From Salminus brasiliensis (Eukaryota > Chordata > Actinopteri > Characiformes > Bryconidae): DNA of 64,000 bases. Below, piece by piece: positions 1-14,500 of the stretch (the first letter of the stretch is position 1; each line of letters opens with the position of its first letter). The position numbers and the translations under genes are program-made. Where the stretch lies: positions 30,079,125 through 30,143,124 of the forward strand of contig NC_132894.1 of NCBI RefSeq assembly GCF_030463535.1. The letters are read 5' to 3'. Under the pieces are notes generated by a model. That model saw nothing but the letters and a program-made list of their open reading frames with translations, was not told where the DNA came from and made no database searches.

Positions 1-281
1 TCAGCCAGCTCAGGCAGCTCAGGCAGCTGTATTGCAGCTGCTGTTTCACATTGAGAACCAAGATATGTTGAGTCTGAGTAACGCACAGATGCAGGGCGAT
101 TACTCCACATCGACACATACAGCACAGCAGCAGGAAGTGGGAGTGGAGGGCATAGCTGAATAGTGATTTGCTAGTGGTGTTCCTGCACCGCATAGTCATA
201 AAGAGCAATGAAGAATGAAGCCCTTTCAGATGAGTCATGGATCCAGGGCCTCTGCTCATAGGAAACGAGACCCTCCACACT

Positions 282-303
282 CACACACACACACACACAC
301 ACA
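282..303. repeat. CA microsatellite
   Basis: A run of about 11 CA units, followed by an interrupted CGCGCACACAC. Confidence 0.9.
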
Positions 304-1290
304 GTCGCGCACACACCAGCCTGACCAAGCCACAGGGAACAAAAGCACATTGTCCAATGCACCACGCCGATCTAATCGCCATGGCTCTTCTTCAAACTTC
401 AGCATATCGGATAAAAGCCCCCGTGGAAGTCTAAAATGGCACAACCTTGGATGTTATTTCAGCACTGAGTAATGCCTTCTTAGCCCTGGGGTGCATGTGA
501 TGATGTGAAGGCGCCAGACTCATCACCAATATGGTTAAAACTATTCCACACCCTTAGTAATAAAAGATCTGAGTCGGATTAAGCTAGTTTAAATAACATA
601 CGCATGAGTAAGAAATATAATATCCAGGACAGTGTGACCATTTTAATTGTGTTCGTGATAAATTACAGTATCACAATGTGCCTTTTTGAGCATGTCATGG
701 ATAATGGCGTGTCTTGTACAGTGTGAATAGTGGCATAACCGTCCAGAGACTCAACACTCAACACTCCCACACCGGTACGCCTCACCAGTCCAGCGTTCGG
801 CTTGTTGGAGTACCTTGGATCGTGCACTCTGGGCTTTAGGCTGAAAGTGGAGAGTATTGCCCCGCCTCTGAGATTTATTCAAAGAATCCACAAACTGATG
901 ATTCTACAGTGTGACACAGCATTCCCTTAACTGACCCTGTAGCACAGCTAGCACAGAGCTTCACTGCTGGCAGCAGGCAGGCTGCAACCTTGCCTTGAGC
1001 CACAGCTGCCCTCTGTCACCCAGCGTCCACTGTATCGATCAGAAAGCTGCTCGCGATGAGCCGCCTGTGCTGCACTAATCAGTGTGAGCACTGAAACGGT
1101 GTGTCAAATTTTCCATGAAAGCCACGAAAACGTCAGTGGTTTTTATTCACAGCCGAGAAGCAAACTGATGCTCAGACACTGCACTGTGCTTACAGCAGAT
1201 TACACCAGCCCAGCGCCCTGCAGACCCTCAGCCTCACCTCCTGCTGCACCACCACACCCTCAGAGAACCCCTACAGAGTTATCAGCACAC

Positions 1291-1292
<2 letters not shown>

Positions 1293-1331
<39 letters not shown>
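1293..1331. repeat. TG microsatellite
   Basis: About 18 uninterrupted TG units. A shorter CA tract (1439-1466, broken by ATAT) and another CA tract (1519-1531) follow within 200 bp. Confidence 0.9.
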
Positions 1332-1334
<3 letters not shown>

Positions 1335-3867
1335 CACCGTGCACCCACTCCAGCGTGGTGTCAGTGGAGTGCTGTCTTAGGGCAGGGTGTGCATGTTTGG
1401 TCCAGCGCCAGGGCAAGCCTAAACCCACTGAACTCATCACACACACACACATATACACACACACACCGCAGAGGCTTACAGAGGTCTTTGTCTGCAGGCC
1501 TGGCAGCAGTTACTTCATGCACACACACACACTAACACTGTTGCAACAGACATGGTGGTGGTGGGAGCTTGTAGCTGACAACTCAGTTCAGAACTTCCAC
1601 AGAACAGACAATTACGCAAAAGATGTCCCATGAGGTCACACTGATCATCACGTTGGGCTGATCTACAGTAGCTCTCAGACAGACCATTGATTGGTTAAAC
1701 ACGTGGTCATCACGAGGCAGCTCTCAAGTCACACACAGGCTGTTACTGCTACATGTTTATTGTTAATAGTAGGGGTGTAAGTAAAAATCGATATATAGAT
1801 GTATTGTGTGATTTATTTTTACACTATAAATTCTCAAACACAGCGTTGATCATAAGGCCAAAATCTGAGTAAATGATTTTATCCAAATCTGAAGGCAGGG
1901 TACAACACCGCTATAATTCTACCCCATTTTCATGGGTCATCCCAATTCGGAAGACCAATTAACCAATGCCCCTAAGACTAGGAGGGTGAAAATTAGTGCA
2001 TACCTCGGAGGAAAGCGCTGCTCCCCAGCTTCGATATAATGGCAAACTAGTCTGATGTAAATCAGCACAGGTGTCTAAGTTAAATGACCCGGGTTAGTCT
2101 CATGCTTTATTAAATTTCGTCACATCACACGTTCGTTGTATCTGCACAATCGTGAGGTCCGAAATGAACCGCGACACCCTGAATAGTATCATAATATTTT
2201 TAATTATATATAAATGTATTTTTGCATTTTTAACAAGCTGAAATGTTTACAAAGTCTTTCAAAGTGGTCTGATGTAGAGTTGTGTATTGTTGAGAAACTT
2301 GCAGACATTTTTGCATAATGTCAAGGCCAAAAAAAAACCTTGGAACTATCTAGAAACAGTGTCTTAGACATCAGGCAATGCCTCTGCAACCACTTAACGA
2401 TACAACTTAGGCTTTAAACACTAGGCACAGCAGGTTCCTATCAGTTCCTAACTCTTGCTCTACAATACACAACTGCATCTCAAACTATGAACGACTTTAC
2501 TTACTTCTAAACACTGTATAATTATTGGAACCGCCCTTAAACTGTTCTCAAAATATGAAGATTTATTTTACCCATACTGCTCTGCTGCTAAATTTGCTAG
2601 AATTCCCAGGAAAGTTGGGCCCGGCTCAGGGTAAGCAGATACCTGTCGCCAAGTCAGCTTAATTTCTAAAGAGCTTTTTACAATACTGTGAGAAAGCAAA
2701 GCAGCCTTACAGAAGCCCAGTCCAGACCCATAGCGAGCGAGCTGCCGGCGACCGTGGTCAAATTCTTCCTCGCAAGAGCTAGCTACGTGCTCCAGGCGTC
2801 TAGATACTGATCTAGTTCCCTAAACTTTAAACAAACTGAGAGCTCCGAGAGAGGAGCATTTGAAGGAAAGCACAAAACTAACAAACGTCTAAAGTCTAGG
2901 GGTCATAACTGCACATCTCCGAACTCATGCCGCTGGAATGACAGAAAGACAATATACACAACTGCACGTGATTTACACTCCCCAGCTTCCCTCGGCCAGG
3001 CAAGATTATACGTGAGCGACAACAGCTTGGAACGGTTGAGGAATGTTTGTGGAAGTGGAGTGAAGAAACTGCATGCCATTCCCACCCTGAGGGAATGTGT
3101 GCCTTAGGCATGTGTGAGAGAGAGAGAGGGAGAACAGGAGGAGTGTGTGCATGTAGGATGTGGGTGAAGACGCACCGCTCTGTTGCTCACGCAGTAGTCA
3201 TCACTACATCACTGCATGACTCTTGCTCCCTGCTCCTAAAAACCACAGCTTTTAACCAGACAGTTGCTGTTTCGGAGGTCAGCCGGGTATAAACAATGGG
3301 CATGGCTGAGTAGCCCTGGCCTTCAGCAGGGAGGTGGGTGGGGGTGAGTAGAGAGTGTGACTCTGTCCACCCAGTGTAGGCAGGAAGAGGAAAGCCAGGC
3401 CAGACACGGCAGGAAGTTGAGGAAACGCAGGCGGCGTGAAGGGGAGCGTCCCAAAGCCAGGCAGGAATGCTACGCAGCCAAAGACATTAGCAAGAAGAAG
3501 AGAAACACGGAGGCCTCCTCAGATGCCAAATCTGAGAGGTTTAGTCCACTGTAGTGGACACCAGCTTTAGAAGGGTTTCTACTACAGATCTCAACTCATT
3601 AGATTTACTGTGGATTTCACTAGGGATGTCCCAAACCAGAACTTCTGCCAACTACTCAATCAGAGTATCTTAATAGTGAGCATTGAAGACACCAATTCAA
3701 TCAGATCACTGTGACTGTAGAAATAATGGTGAGAGCATGATTACCCCAGACACATTAACAAGTGCATTTTTTATAAGAGTAATCTAAATGTGTACTAACC
3801 CCTTATTACACACTAAGACATATTATTTAGTAACTACAGGGACGTCTGTGCAAGCTAGCTGTGCAAG

Positions 3868-4140
3868 CTAGTGGAGTGCCGGGATATCGATAAAAGGGTT
3901 GTGGGTTCGATTCCCGGGCTTGGCAAGCTGCCAATGTTGGGCCCTTGAGCAAGGCCCTTTACCCTCTCTGCTCCCCGGGCGCTGGAGTTGGCTGCCCACC
4001 GCTCTGGGTGTGTGTGTACTCACTGCCTCTAGTTCACTAGTGTGAGTGTGTGTTCACTACCACAGATGGGTTAAATGCAGAGGACACATTTCGCTGTATG
4101 GTGTACACTGTACACGTATTTGTCCCTATACTTTTACCTT
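3868..4140 (+). repeat. tRNA-derived SINE, family 1
   Basis: The B box GGTTCGATTCC is at 3904-3914. It is followed by a body shared with the copy at 42414 (CTGCTCCCCGGGCGCTGGAG, then GATGGGTTAAATGC and ACACATTTCGCTGTA). The A-box end is missing or diverged. Confidence 0.85.
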
Positions 4141-4380
4141 TTCCTTTAATGGGACTTTTATTTTGGTTAAAAAAAAAAAGTGAAAACGTTCAGACAAAAC
4201 TTCCAGTGGACCATTGGTCATTCAACTGACCATTAGATTTTTTTTTTTAATCTCTATATAGAGATGGCATTGGTATTGATGGGTATCGGTATCATGCCAA
4301 CATCAGCAGAAAGTGTAGAACTGGATAGCAGTCAAAGAATGAATTTGAATAAATCCTGGAACAAATCTAGTCTAAAATAG

Positions 4381-4453
<73 letters not shown>

Positions 4454-4485
4454 AGACACAGACACAGACACAGACACAGACACAC
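4381..4485. repeat. compound CG/CA/CACAGA repeat
   Basis: It begins CGCGCG, continues as more than 30 CA units to 4448, and ends as a hexanucleotide array of ACACAG repeated about six times. The hexamer probably arose by mutation and expansion at the edge of the CA tract. Confidence 0.9.
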
Positions 4486-4678
4486 CGTGGGAGTGTTTCT
4501 TCCTGTGAGGTAATCGAGTGATCTGGACATGATGGCCTACTTTTAGATGCTTTAGAGCTTCCATGAAAATCAATTCATTTTAAAAGCTTAGTAGTGTTGA
4601 AAAGTAAAAAAATATTGGTACCAGTAACAATCAATACTGCCAATTTCAATACATATCACTAAAAGAGTAGTACTTTGT

Positions 4679-5055
4679 CAGTATATCTAATATCATAAAT
4701 GTTTTTCTATTATAAAATCCAGCTGTGTTCCGGTAATAGTACACAAACCCCAAACCTAAAAACTAAGAATCTGCAGTAGCAACTGTTCTAACACTGTTAT
4801 AACAGTTATATATAGAAAGTGAAACTGATTGCATTACCAGTTACAACCCTGTATTACATTATTACGCAAGTTATTAACATATTTAAGTGAAGTTAATTTT
4901 AATTTTTATATGAGAAATTATTACTATATCAAAAGCCATCAAATCACTGAAATAGCATTCATTTCACTGTCAGTATATCTAATACTGTCCTAGTATAAGG
5001 TCCATCTGTGTTCCAGTCATAGTTCACAACCCCATACCTAAAAACTAAGAATATG
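4679..5055. repeat. 292-bp spaced direct duplication
   Basis: The segment starting GTATATCTAATA at 4681 recurs at 4973. Both continue to a shared block containing ACCTAAAAACTAAGAAT, with about 80% match over roughly 85 bp. Confidence 0.6.
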
Positions 5056-5759
5056 AACCCATGCATCATAAACACCCTGTACTTTCTACATCTTTTCAAA
5101 ACGAGCTTTAGAGTGAGAAACGCTGCCTAAAACAATATTTGTCCAATCACAATTAGAGCCTCATTTTCGCATGCTAAGGAAAGGATCGAGACGGATACCA
5201 CTCAAGCCCGATGGCGGCGTCTCTCAGATCCTTTGTTCAGCCAAATAAAAGAGCAGATGAACTTCTCAAACCTTGTTTTTCTTTCTCACACAACAAATCA
5301 TCGCACAAATTCCACTCCACAACAAGGTTCTGGGATTGTCCCAGGGGTCCCAAGATCATTCCATTCTCTTTTCCCAGGAAAACATTTTTACGTATGACAC
5401 GTTAAACATGGAGCTAATCTCTTTGTGCAATCTTGAAATGATCAGAGGGGGAAAGTGGTGAAAAAGGGGTTAAGAATTCCCATTTCGCAGGCTGCACTTT
5501 ACTGGAGCAATGCTGTCAAAGAGAGGAAAATGCTACATAGCTAGTCTGTGCTCTGTTGGAAGGGGACAAAGGTAAAGATAGCAGCTGTGTGATGCTGCTG
5601 GACTCTTGCTATGACCTACAAAGCAAATTCTACATAAACACACTGCAGGCAGTTATACTGCACAGGGTTTTAACTTATAACTTATAGAATATCAATCATT
5701 TTAAAGAGTTTTAACACATTGCTTAATCTATTCAAATGTAGAAAAGGCCGGACAGCACT

Positions 5760-6200
5760 TGTATTAACACTTTATTAAACTACAAGAGAAGTACAGACAC
5801 ATACTGGCACACAGCCTTCATAAGTGTACTAATGCCCAAGTAGCAATCAACAGAAATGTCCCAAACAAAAATCAAGTAGCTGGAAGGAGATCATCCAGGT
5901 ATCGAGTGAGTTTGCATTTGGAAGGACCACCAAATAGCTTCACATACCAGTTTTGCCATCAACAACTAGCTTATGTTTGCCCTCACTAATGGCCCGTTTA
6001 ATGGGGGACTTGATTGAGGACTGATTTGAAAATCACCACAGAAATGAATTCAGATCACGTACAAGGGATCAGGATTGGGGCATATTGTCCAGGCATACTG
6101 TAATGCATCGGGTACCAGCTACTTTAGGGCCTGAACTGGGTCAATCCTTTGTTTTTACCACTGGGCTCCATCAGAACGCCCTGTGGCAACCTGTAGATAC
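5760..6200 (-). pseudogene. possible retropseudogene-like remnant
   Basis: Read on the minus strand, two short coding-like stretches lie in different frames: IKRAISEGKHKLVVDGKTG, then YVKLFGGPSKCKLTRYLDD. Stops and frameshifts break them, and an AATAAA follows at 5776-5771. I do not recognise the source protein. It could equally be unique intron DNA with chance frames. Confidence 0.2.
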
Positions 6201-7777
6201 TATTAAAATATATAAGCATTCTCCGAGGGTAGCAAAACAGTCTGCAGTGTAGAACTATTTTACAGTACCTAAAGTAATATCTGTGGTTCTAGAGCTTTCT
6301 CTCCAGCTGCTGGTCAATTTCCAGCGTTTTTGCCCATTCTACCAAATCCACAGAACTTACAGCAGGTTAAAATCTTACTCAGAGAAACAATCCAGTTTAC
6401 AGAGTGGAGTACCGCAGGGTAGTGCAGTAGTGGAGTACACTGCCGCTAACTGTAGCACAAACTTCCCTGTTTCTGAAAGGCCAAGAGTCACCTAATGGAA
6501 ACAGTGCAGCGATACTGATAATTATTATTGTAGATCAGTCCTTGTAGAGCGGAGCAGAGCTGCTCTACCCTTTCCCACAGCAAAACGAGGCTGTTATCCT
6601 GACAAAGCAAATGCAGGGCTCCCTGCTGTCAGGCACAGGCGAGGGGGCGAGGTTACACACACATGGCGATAGCACTGTGGCCGGTGGGTGGCTGAACCCC
6701 CTTGACGTGGGCTGGCCACTCTCAAAACAGTACAAAACAGCGTCACTGGAAAGACTGGCAGGCAAACATCAATCTGAGTCTTTTTTTTTTTTTTAGTGCC
6801 AAAGGGTTGAGAACCCTAAATGGGACAAGAATGACCAGACAGGAAACACTCGTGCACTGGTCTAGTTCTTCAAATCTTCAGAAATGATCGTTTGAGGAAA
6901 ATATTTGGACGTCCGCCAAATCTAATATACTTTATCAAACGACATAACTCTCTTTTGACTTGTCTGCTGAAGCTGGTGAAATTAGGAGGCTTGCCTCTGC
7001 TTTTCAACTTTATCAGCTATAACTTATCCATATTAATCCCTAATAGGGCATTAAGGAGTCAGAAGGAGACAAGGTGCTGTGTCATGATAAACTCTTGGAT
7101 GGGTCATGAGTTAACGCGCCTAGGAGAGATCTCAGATATCTGCTTTATGGAGCACATCTTGAAGGAGGAACTTGGATCTCGGCCATTGAGACTTATCTCC
7201 TGTCCGCCAGCAGCTCAGGGCTACTTCTAGGCCCTTGCTAAGCACAGTGGCATGGCTGGCTTTGGAAGGGATCCCATGCATATTCCAACCTAACTATTTA
7301 CCAAGCATAACCCTGCACCCTGCTCCCGGCCTACATTCCAGGTGTTCTTCGGCGAATTCCGTTAATACTGTATTTCACAACACCATTCATCAGACTTCTT
7401 TCTATTAACAGTATCCAAGCATGAAGCTACTGAATTGGGTCTTTGGCAACGGGCAAATAAACCCTTATCAGCGGTGTAGAAAAAAAAAATGCATGCATTC
7501 CTTAACACCTTGAGAGAGCTGCTTGTAAAAGCAGGCTAGGTAACAGGTGGTTGTAACAGCAGAACGTCCTATTTGCTAGTCACATGCCAAGTATTAGTCC
7601 AGCTGGGGTTGGGGGTGGGGGAGGGTGACAGACTTTGCTGGAACGCCCCACCTGGAACTCAAAGAAAGGAGGCCAATCTGATTAGCTCGGTGACACTGAG
7701 GCAGACACAGGGATTCCCTTTGCAACCCCTGTTGAGCGTGAGAGGTGCTTGTCCAGCCACACTGGATGGGCAGTGGG

Positions 7778-7815
<38 letters not shown>
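7778..7815. repeat. poly(A) tract
   Basis: A run of 38 A. It may be the tail of a plus-strand retroinsertion, but no parent element was recognised upstream. Confidence 0.9.
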
Positions 7816-7817
<2 letters not shown>

Positions 7818-7926
7818 AAGGCACCGTGCCAAGACAAACATGACAGGACACAAATATTTTGATAGGACATATAAACACACACCACCTGACAAGGGCGGCG
7901 GCCTGCAAATGACTGATATTTGACCC

Positions 7927-7930
<4 letters not shown>

Positions 7931-7962
<32 letters not shown>
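7931..7962. repeat. GA microsatellite
   Basis: Sixteen GA units. Confidence 0.9.
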
Positions 7963-7964
<2 letters not shown>

Positions 7965-9689
7965 CAGTCTCCCATAATAAAGACAGATCAAATTAGCAGG
8001 CCTGACCCCGCTACCCACAACCTGCTCCAACTGCAGGATAAGCAAATGACCTAAAAGGTGTGTAGCACCTTAAACCTCCACCGGCACTATGTACACAAAA
8101 GCTCCACACCGCAGCTCGCGAACGGGAAGTAGTTCAGTAAAAGCTGGTGCAGATAGCCCCATAAAGGCCTCCATAAAGGGAGGAGCCAAAAAATCTGACC
8201 AACGATCGCACAGCGGCTCCCGCCCGTCTTTTCAAGTCGTTGTTGTGAACAGTTCATAAGTCATTTACTACGCCGCAGGCAGCATTCCAGAGAGACAAGA
8301 GCTTTATTCTTAGCATGGCTGCGACACTGATCCTCTTTCAGGCCCAGTATCAGAATGCAGTTCAAACAGTCACATGCCAAAGTTAGGCAGGGACAAACAC
8401 AGAGGGAAGAAGCCAGGCTCAGGGTTGAGTGTCGGAGAGAGCCAAACCCACACAAAAGAGCTGGCTGAAGAAAAGGCTGGAGCTGTGAGGAGTGACCAGA
8501 ACACTGCAGAGAATACAACTGGGTTTCAACACCGCAGCCCCTTTCCACACACTGTCCACACCCAGGTATTTAGCTGTTATGCTTTAACAGGAAGGGGTAA
8601 TGGGTGAAGGCAAGCTAGGGTTGAACTCCCTGTAAAAGATGATCCGGCAATTTTCCTGCACGAGACCCAGAACAATTCCAAAGAAATTCCAGAGATGTGT
8701 GCCAATTCATTACCCAGCTAATACAGTGAAGTATAGATCACAGCCACCAAAGTCTGTAATCAACGTTTCTGTGATGGTTTTGTTTAGTAGGCCTGGGTGT
8801 GATATCTAAAAAATAATTACTGTTACATATTCTTGTCTAAAAATAAATAAACAAACAAACAAAATCAATAAAAACTGATTTTATCAGGACCATAATACCC
8901 CCTGCTTTGAAATTAGGTATAGCTGCTCTCCTAGAAAGGAAAACTGTTCTGCATGAAGATACAATGTTCTTGTTACAGTGCTACAAACAAAGATGAGCTG
9001 TGCTGTGTGGCTATTATTATGAAACGACTCGATGATGCACACCAGACAGATTTTTTTTTTTGGTATGTCCATTATACAAGGAAACTCTGTATGAGGTAAA
9101 AATCTATTTATAATTAGGTAAAATAACAGGGTCATCGTCATGTTACCTGTCCCATCACCCAGGCATAGATTTTAAGTTCAGCTTTGTTTAAAAGACACAA
9201 GACTATGTTTCTACATGATTCTAGAGAAAATCTGCAAAAACGCCGATGGTGCAGTGCTGAGAACTTCATGACTGTCATGGCAGATGGAAACAGTGCATCC
9301 TGGTCACTTACACTGAACAGAAATTCAAGCAAACCGTGAAAAAGCGTGTTTATGTTTGCACACTCCAAATGTTTGAGGTTCAAAATAAGTTCTTTATATT
9401 TCAACAGCTTTAAGAAATTATGGTATTAAAACGTGAAGAACAGACAAACAGGAGAAAGCATTTTCTTTTTGACATTAAAGGGTTAATGGACTATACCGGG
9501 GTTCTGGCAACTAAAATGATTCTTAATAATATAATGTCATGTAAGGTAGCAATAGAGATCAGGAGAACATACATACAGAGTGTCCCACAGCATGACAGTT
9601 TTTCATTGAATGGGAGGAGATGAATGTGCAGGCCTTTGGCACTGTGAACTGGGACAACTGCTTGGGGGAGCAGTCAGGTGTTGGGCCGG

Positions 9690-9690
<1 letters not shown>

Positions 9691-9748
<58 letters not shown>
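9691..9748. repeat. TG microsatellite with GA tail
   Basis: About 25 TG units (9691-9740) passing into four GA units. Confidence 0.9.
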
Positions 9749-9749
<1 letters not shown>

Positions 9750-12700
9750 ATGCCTAAGGAGCATCTGGAGTCACTCGTTCGACCTATATAAAGAACCTCC
9801 TGTTTTCTACAGAGTGCACTTGCATTTGGGAGTGGAGGGGAAGAGCAAGCATGACGAGCAGTGGGACATATAGCAATGCTGCAATTTTACAAATTAGAGG
9901 TGTAGGAATATAGCAATATATCAAAGTATTGTGATATTATATTTGCAATACAGCATCAATTTGTATCAATTTTAACAGGTTAGATACATTTTGTGTTGTG
10001 TAGAACCCCCTGAATGTCTTCAGACCCCATTTTAAAAATGTATGCGTATTATGGTGTACTTTTACACTAGGACAGTTTTCCTAAAATGTGATTTAAAAAA
10101 ACAAAACAAAAAAACTACCGTATGACCATAATTTTACCCATATACAGCCCTAATCACCTTAAAGCATCTTAAGCCACCTTCCACATTTGCACTTTTACCT
10201 GGATCTTTAAAGCTAATTAAACTGGATGGGAGCAGGAATTTAAATCCCAGTGAAGTCGGCCTGGTGGTTTACCTGCATGAGACAAAGTACATTTCCAGGG
10301 AAACAAATGGGAGACCTGATACACAACTGGGAAATAAGACCAATTCTGTGGTTATTCAGTTAAACTTATTTTTTTTTAAGGTTTACGATCTGTTGGATGT
10401 TCATGCTGAGGACGTCCTGTTCTTTTTTCCAGGAACTTCATACCAAGTATAAACATAAACTTCCCGATAAAGTGTGGTTTATGGCCTGCATGTGTGAATA
10501 ACACAAAGCCTGAATATTCTCAGTACCTACAACCTGGTTATGCCCTCGAGTTTTGCTTGCCTTGAACTCCACTGATTTTCATTTTTATAGGTTTGTTCTC
10601 AATGATGCGGTCACATTTACTTTAATAATGTCCAAATCAATACGCAAACATGTCCACTACACATGAAACGGTTAAGATTCACTTAATTTCTGATGAAACA
10701 CATCAGTAATAAGCTCTTAAAAAAATCTGAACTTGTGGGAAAACTAGCACAGTGCATCCAACAATAAGGACAGCATCATGCTTCTTATATACAGGGATAG
10801 AAAACACAGGAGCACACAAAACCCCTCCGATTGCTTATGCATGGACATACATGCGGCCCAAGTAGTCTAGGCTCAGACTGGAAGGATTGGAAGTGGAATG
10901 CCAATAAAGCAGCACCAATTAAAACATAAGGACTGCAAACCCATGTGTAATATAATGCTCAGACTCAAGACCTTATATCAACCCTGGGGAGATGAATGGG
11001 GTGCAAAATGAGTGCTCCAGAACAGAATGTTCCAGAGACACCCTCCTATTAGCACTGTACCAGCTTTCATTACCATTGCCAATGTCTATGACTCTGATTG
11101 TGCTTGCCTCTCAGCATGGGAGATAAGGCATTCCAAGAAAAGGGAAGAGGATTTACAGAGAGACTTTGTAACACTACTGGGAGCTGAAGAGTGCCATTCA
11201 TGAGAATCTATTGGGAAGAATGAGTCAACGCACCAACACAAAGGCATTCATTCCCCACCATGGAAAATCCTGTGAACCGTTACATAGCGAGAGCTATCGT
11301 TAGCACAATTATGAAAAGCAACACTAACAAAGAGGCTTGTGAACCCCCTAATTCCATGCAATAAAGCATGTGAGGGTCACAATGCCCTGCAAAATTTACC
11401 AACTTGTTTTCCATTCAATGGAAAGGGTTTTTTAAAGGAACATCAGTGAACAAGTACGGCTCCCTGTTTCAGGAATACATGGAAGCGCCATCAGGGCTGT
11501 GCACGGAAAGTTTCGCTAGGATAAATGCTGTGTGGTCTTAAAGGGAGTCCAGACTGAGGGAGAAATCTCAAGTCAAGTGAAAAGAGATGACCATGCCTGG
11601 AGTTTGAGTGAAGCCACACCGCGGCCAGAGGTCTGCGTGGAGACATGCAAGCTCCTTGGGAATGCAGTCGGGCTTGGCCAGGGAGGACACCAGCAACCGG
11701 CCAGGCCAGATAAGGTCAGCCTGCTGCAGTCGTTCTAACCTTCAAGCAGCAAAGAAAGACTGGACCACCAATGTTACTCTGATTTAAGAGTCATTATGAG
11801 CCACATTATTACTAAGGATGCACCACTATCAGAGTTCTGGCTTGACGACAATGGTATCTGATACTTTCCTTGTACATGTATCCTCTAAAAGCTATGCATT
11901 TCATGAAATGGAGAAACTGAGGCAACCAAGAACCAACTGAAATGCATTAAATGACATTTAGCGCAGGCGTTATGCATCCCCTAAATATCCCCATCAAATA
12001 TCAGTTCGGAATATTGGTCAAATGCTCAGTTATCTGCTAATATTGATAGGAGTTTGATATCATTGTGCATTCCTGCTCGGTGAGTGTCTCTCCTTAAAAA
12101 AAACTCCATATAAGGATCCATATGCAAACCTCACTTCTATTGCTCATCCCCACATCTACACATATTGCATATTATATTTATAGCAGTTACAAATAGCCAA
12201 TACTAGGTCTTAACATAAACAATAATAAGCCTGAAGCTGGAGGTATTTGGCCTACAGGCCCAAGTGCTTGGTGAATGGTGGCAGGTGAAAGTCTAAGCAA
12301 TTGTGGTAGAGCAAAACAAACATCCCAGTTTGCTTTTACTTCCAAATACAGTCCCGCCTTACGCTGAGGTTTGCATGACCAACGCTTCTTTTCACTGAAA
12401 ACCAATGCCAAGCTCAGATGACATCGCGAGAAGCCTTTTGGTTTCAATCAATTCCAACTTCTCCCTGCCAAGAGAATGAAAACAACACTTTCCATGTACA
12501 GCAAATCCCCCAATCTCTGCTGACCCACCCAGCGCTGGCAGTAATTCACAATAATCCCGCTAGCGCATTAAGACTAATGACAGGGGGCATTAAAGCTTCA
12601 TTACAGGCTGCAGGCAGGAGGAGGCCACGCCGTGACCCGGCCTGACACCCAGATGGGTCTGACTGGAATGTTTCAGTTGGCCACGCACACACCGAAGCCT

Positions 12701-13445
12701 GAGTCAGGACTGGAAGCCCACCGTAGAAGCCTGCCAAACCCCCAGAGATCCTTGCTTCTCACACAAACACACACACATCACGGCAAAGCTCCACCTCGCT
12801 CCTATGACTGTTATGTTTTTTTGGGGGTTTTTCAAGGACCATTGCTCTTGCTGATATGCAGCGAAATCCAGGGGTGGAGTAATGTGTGATAAGTCAATAC
12901 AACACAATCACAATATCGGTCTTTGCTATACTGACATTCCAGAATTCCAGCTGCATTATGCAATTCAGTCCTTTAACCAGATCACTGTTTTGTTTTTAAT
13001 ACAATTCAATGCACCAAAGCCAAACTAATCTAATGAGCCTAGTTGACTGACAACCTGCTGTAGAACACCCTCAGCCTGCTGAAACAGGCTCTTCTACATA
13101 TCATTGCTGCTACGTCAAAACCATGCCAATGTCAATTTTACAGGAGAAGGAAAAACCCTTCCTGACGTTCAATGGAAGTCGATGTATTTGTATTTCTATA
13201 GGTTTATACATTAGGATTTGCTGCCACAAAGTAAAAAGCAACTGCCAGGTATTAAAAAAAAAAAAGGTTAAAAATGGCGATACAAGGTGTTTGCATGACT
13301 GTGATGATATGCAGATGGTGCTGCAGACTTCACTGTGTTCACCTGCTTAGAATATCACCCAGCTTTTACTAGATTCACTTTACTACAATCTGCATCTGCA
13401 AGCTGGACGAACAGATGGACAAGAGACAGACAGCAAGACAAAATA

Positions 13446-13757
13446 GTTACATTATAAGGGACAAATGTATTGGGACACCTGCTCATTTACTGTTTCTCCT
13501 GAAAAAAAGGGGGGGGGGGCTTTATACCCCTCTAACCCACACAGGGCATTAGGCAGCATGGTGCAGGTGCCAATAGGTTCATGTTTATCTGCTTTAGAGA
13601 GTCCTATTCTATTGGCAGTGCTTCTCTACAGGGACTAGACAAGCTGTGTGTGCGCGCGTGCATTTGCACACCTGCATCAACAAGGGGTGCAACTGAAAGG
13701 AGCTGAATGAATCAATTAGAAGGGGTGTCCACAAACATTTGGACTTACAGTGTAGCT
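13446..13757. mobile_element. Tc1/mariner-type MITE
   Basis: Imperfect inverted ends: GGACAAATGTATTGGGACAC on the left and, reversed, GTCCAAATGTTTGTGGACAC on the right. They enclose about 300 bp without coding capacity. The ends match those of the larger dead element at 48627-49540, which suggests mobilisation by that family. Confidence 0.65.
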
Positions 13758-14313
13758 TGCTAGCTTTTGGCTTTGCTGGTTGTTATTGCTGGCAATACTA
13801 GTGTGTTGGAACATACCTTCAAGTCCCTATCAGAGCTAATACACATTAACTGTGCTTATAATCAGGCATTTTGGGTGGGCAACAAAGACAGAAATGAGAA
13901 GGACCTCGAAGTTTATCTGTAATGATGAGCTCTTAGATCTTGAATTAGAAAACAAAGTGTAAAAAAATCCTGTTTTCGGTGCTTTTGTTCTACATTAAAG
14001 AACATCAGGCATGTTTGAGATCAGAGACCTGTCAAGAGCACAACACACCGCAGCACTCAGCAACATCTGAGGGCAACACACCAACTCTCCTACTTCAAAG
14101 TCCCCCACCCATCCACCCACCCTGCAGAAAGACCTCACCTTTTGTTTTGTTTTTTTGTTTTTTTAACTAAGTCTCTTTACTCCAATGAGTTTCCGAATAC
14201 TGTATCATAGCTGGCTGAATAAGACTTGATGCATGTTGCTCATAGCTGTGATTCAGTGAAGCACATAAAAGACATGCCTATCAAAGCTACCGACCTGGCA
14301 AAGGCCCAGGAGA

Positions 14314-14318
<5 letters not shown>

Positions 14319-14368
<50 letters not shown>
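14319..14368. repeat. GA microsatellite
   Basis: About 25 GA units. Confidence 0.9.
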
Positions 14369-14370
<2 letters not shown>

Positions 14371-14500
14371 TTTGAAGATAATATTCATCACCAAGCATTA
14401 ACATAAATAGCCTCCAAACACCTTTGCAGCTTGGAGCAGCAGCAACAACAACAACAATACAGGAAATGGCCTGGAGAGTATCTGAAGGAAAAGCTTAACA

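Noticed and set aside
7573..8045. Reading frames of 104-128 codons on both strands
   Set aside because: They run through a poly(A) tract and a GA microsatellite, giving poly-Lys and poly-Phe/Leu-Ser stretches without any domain.
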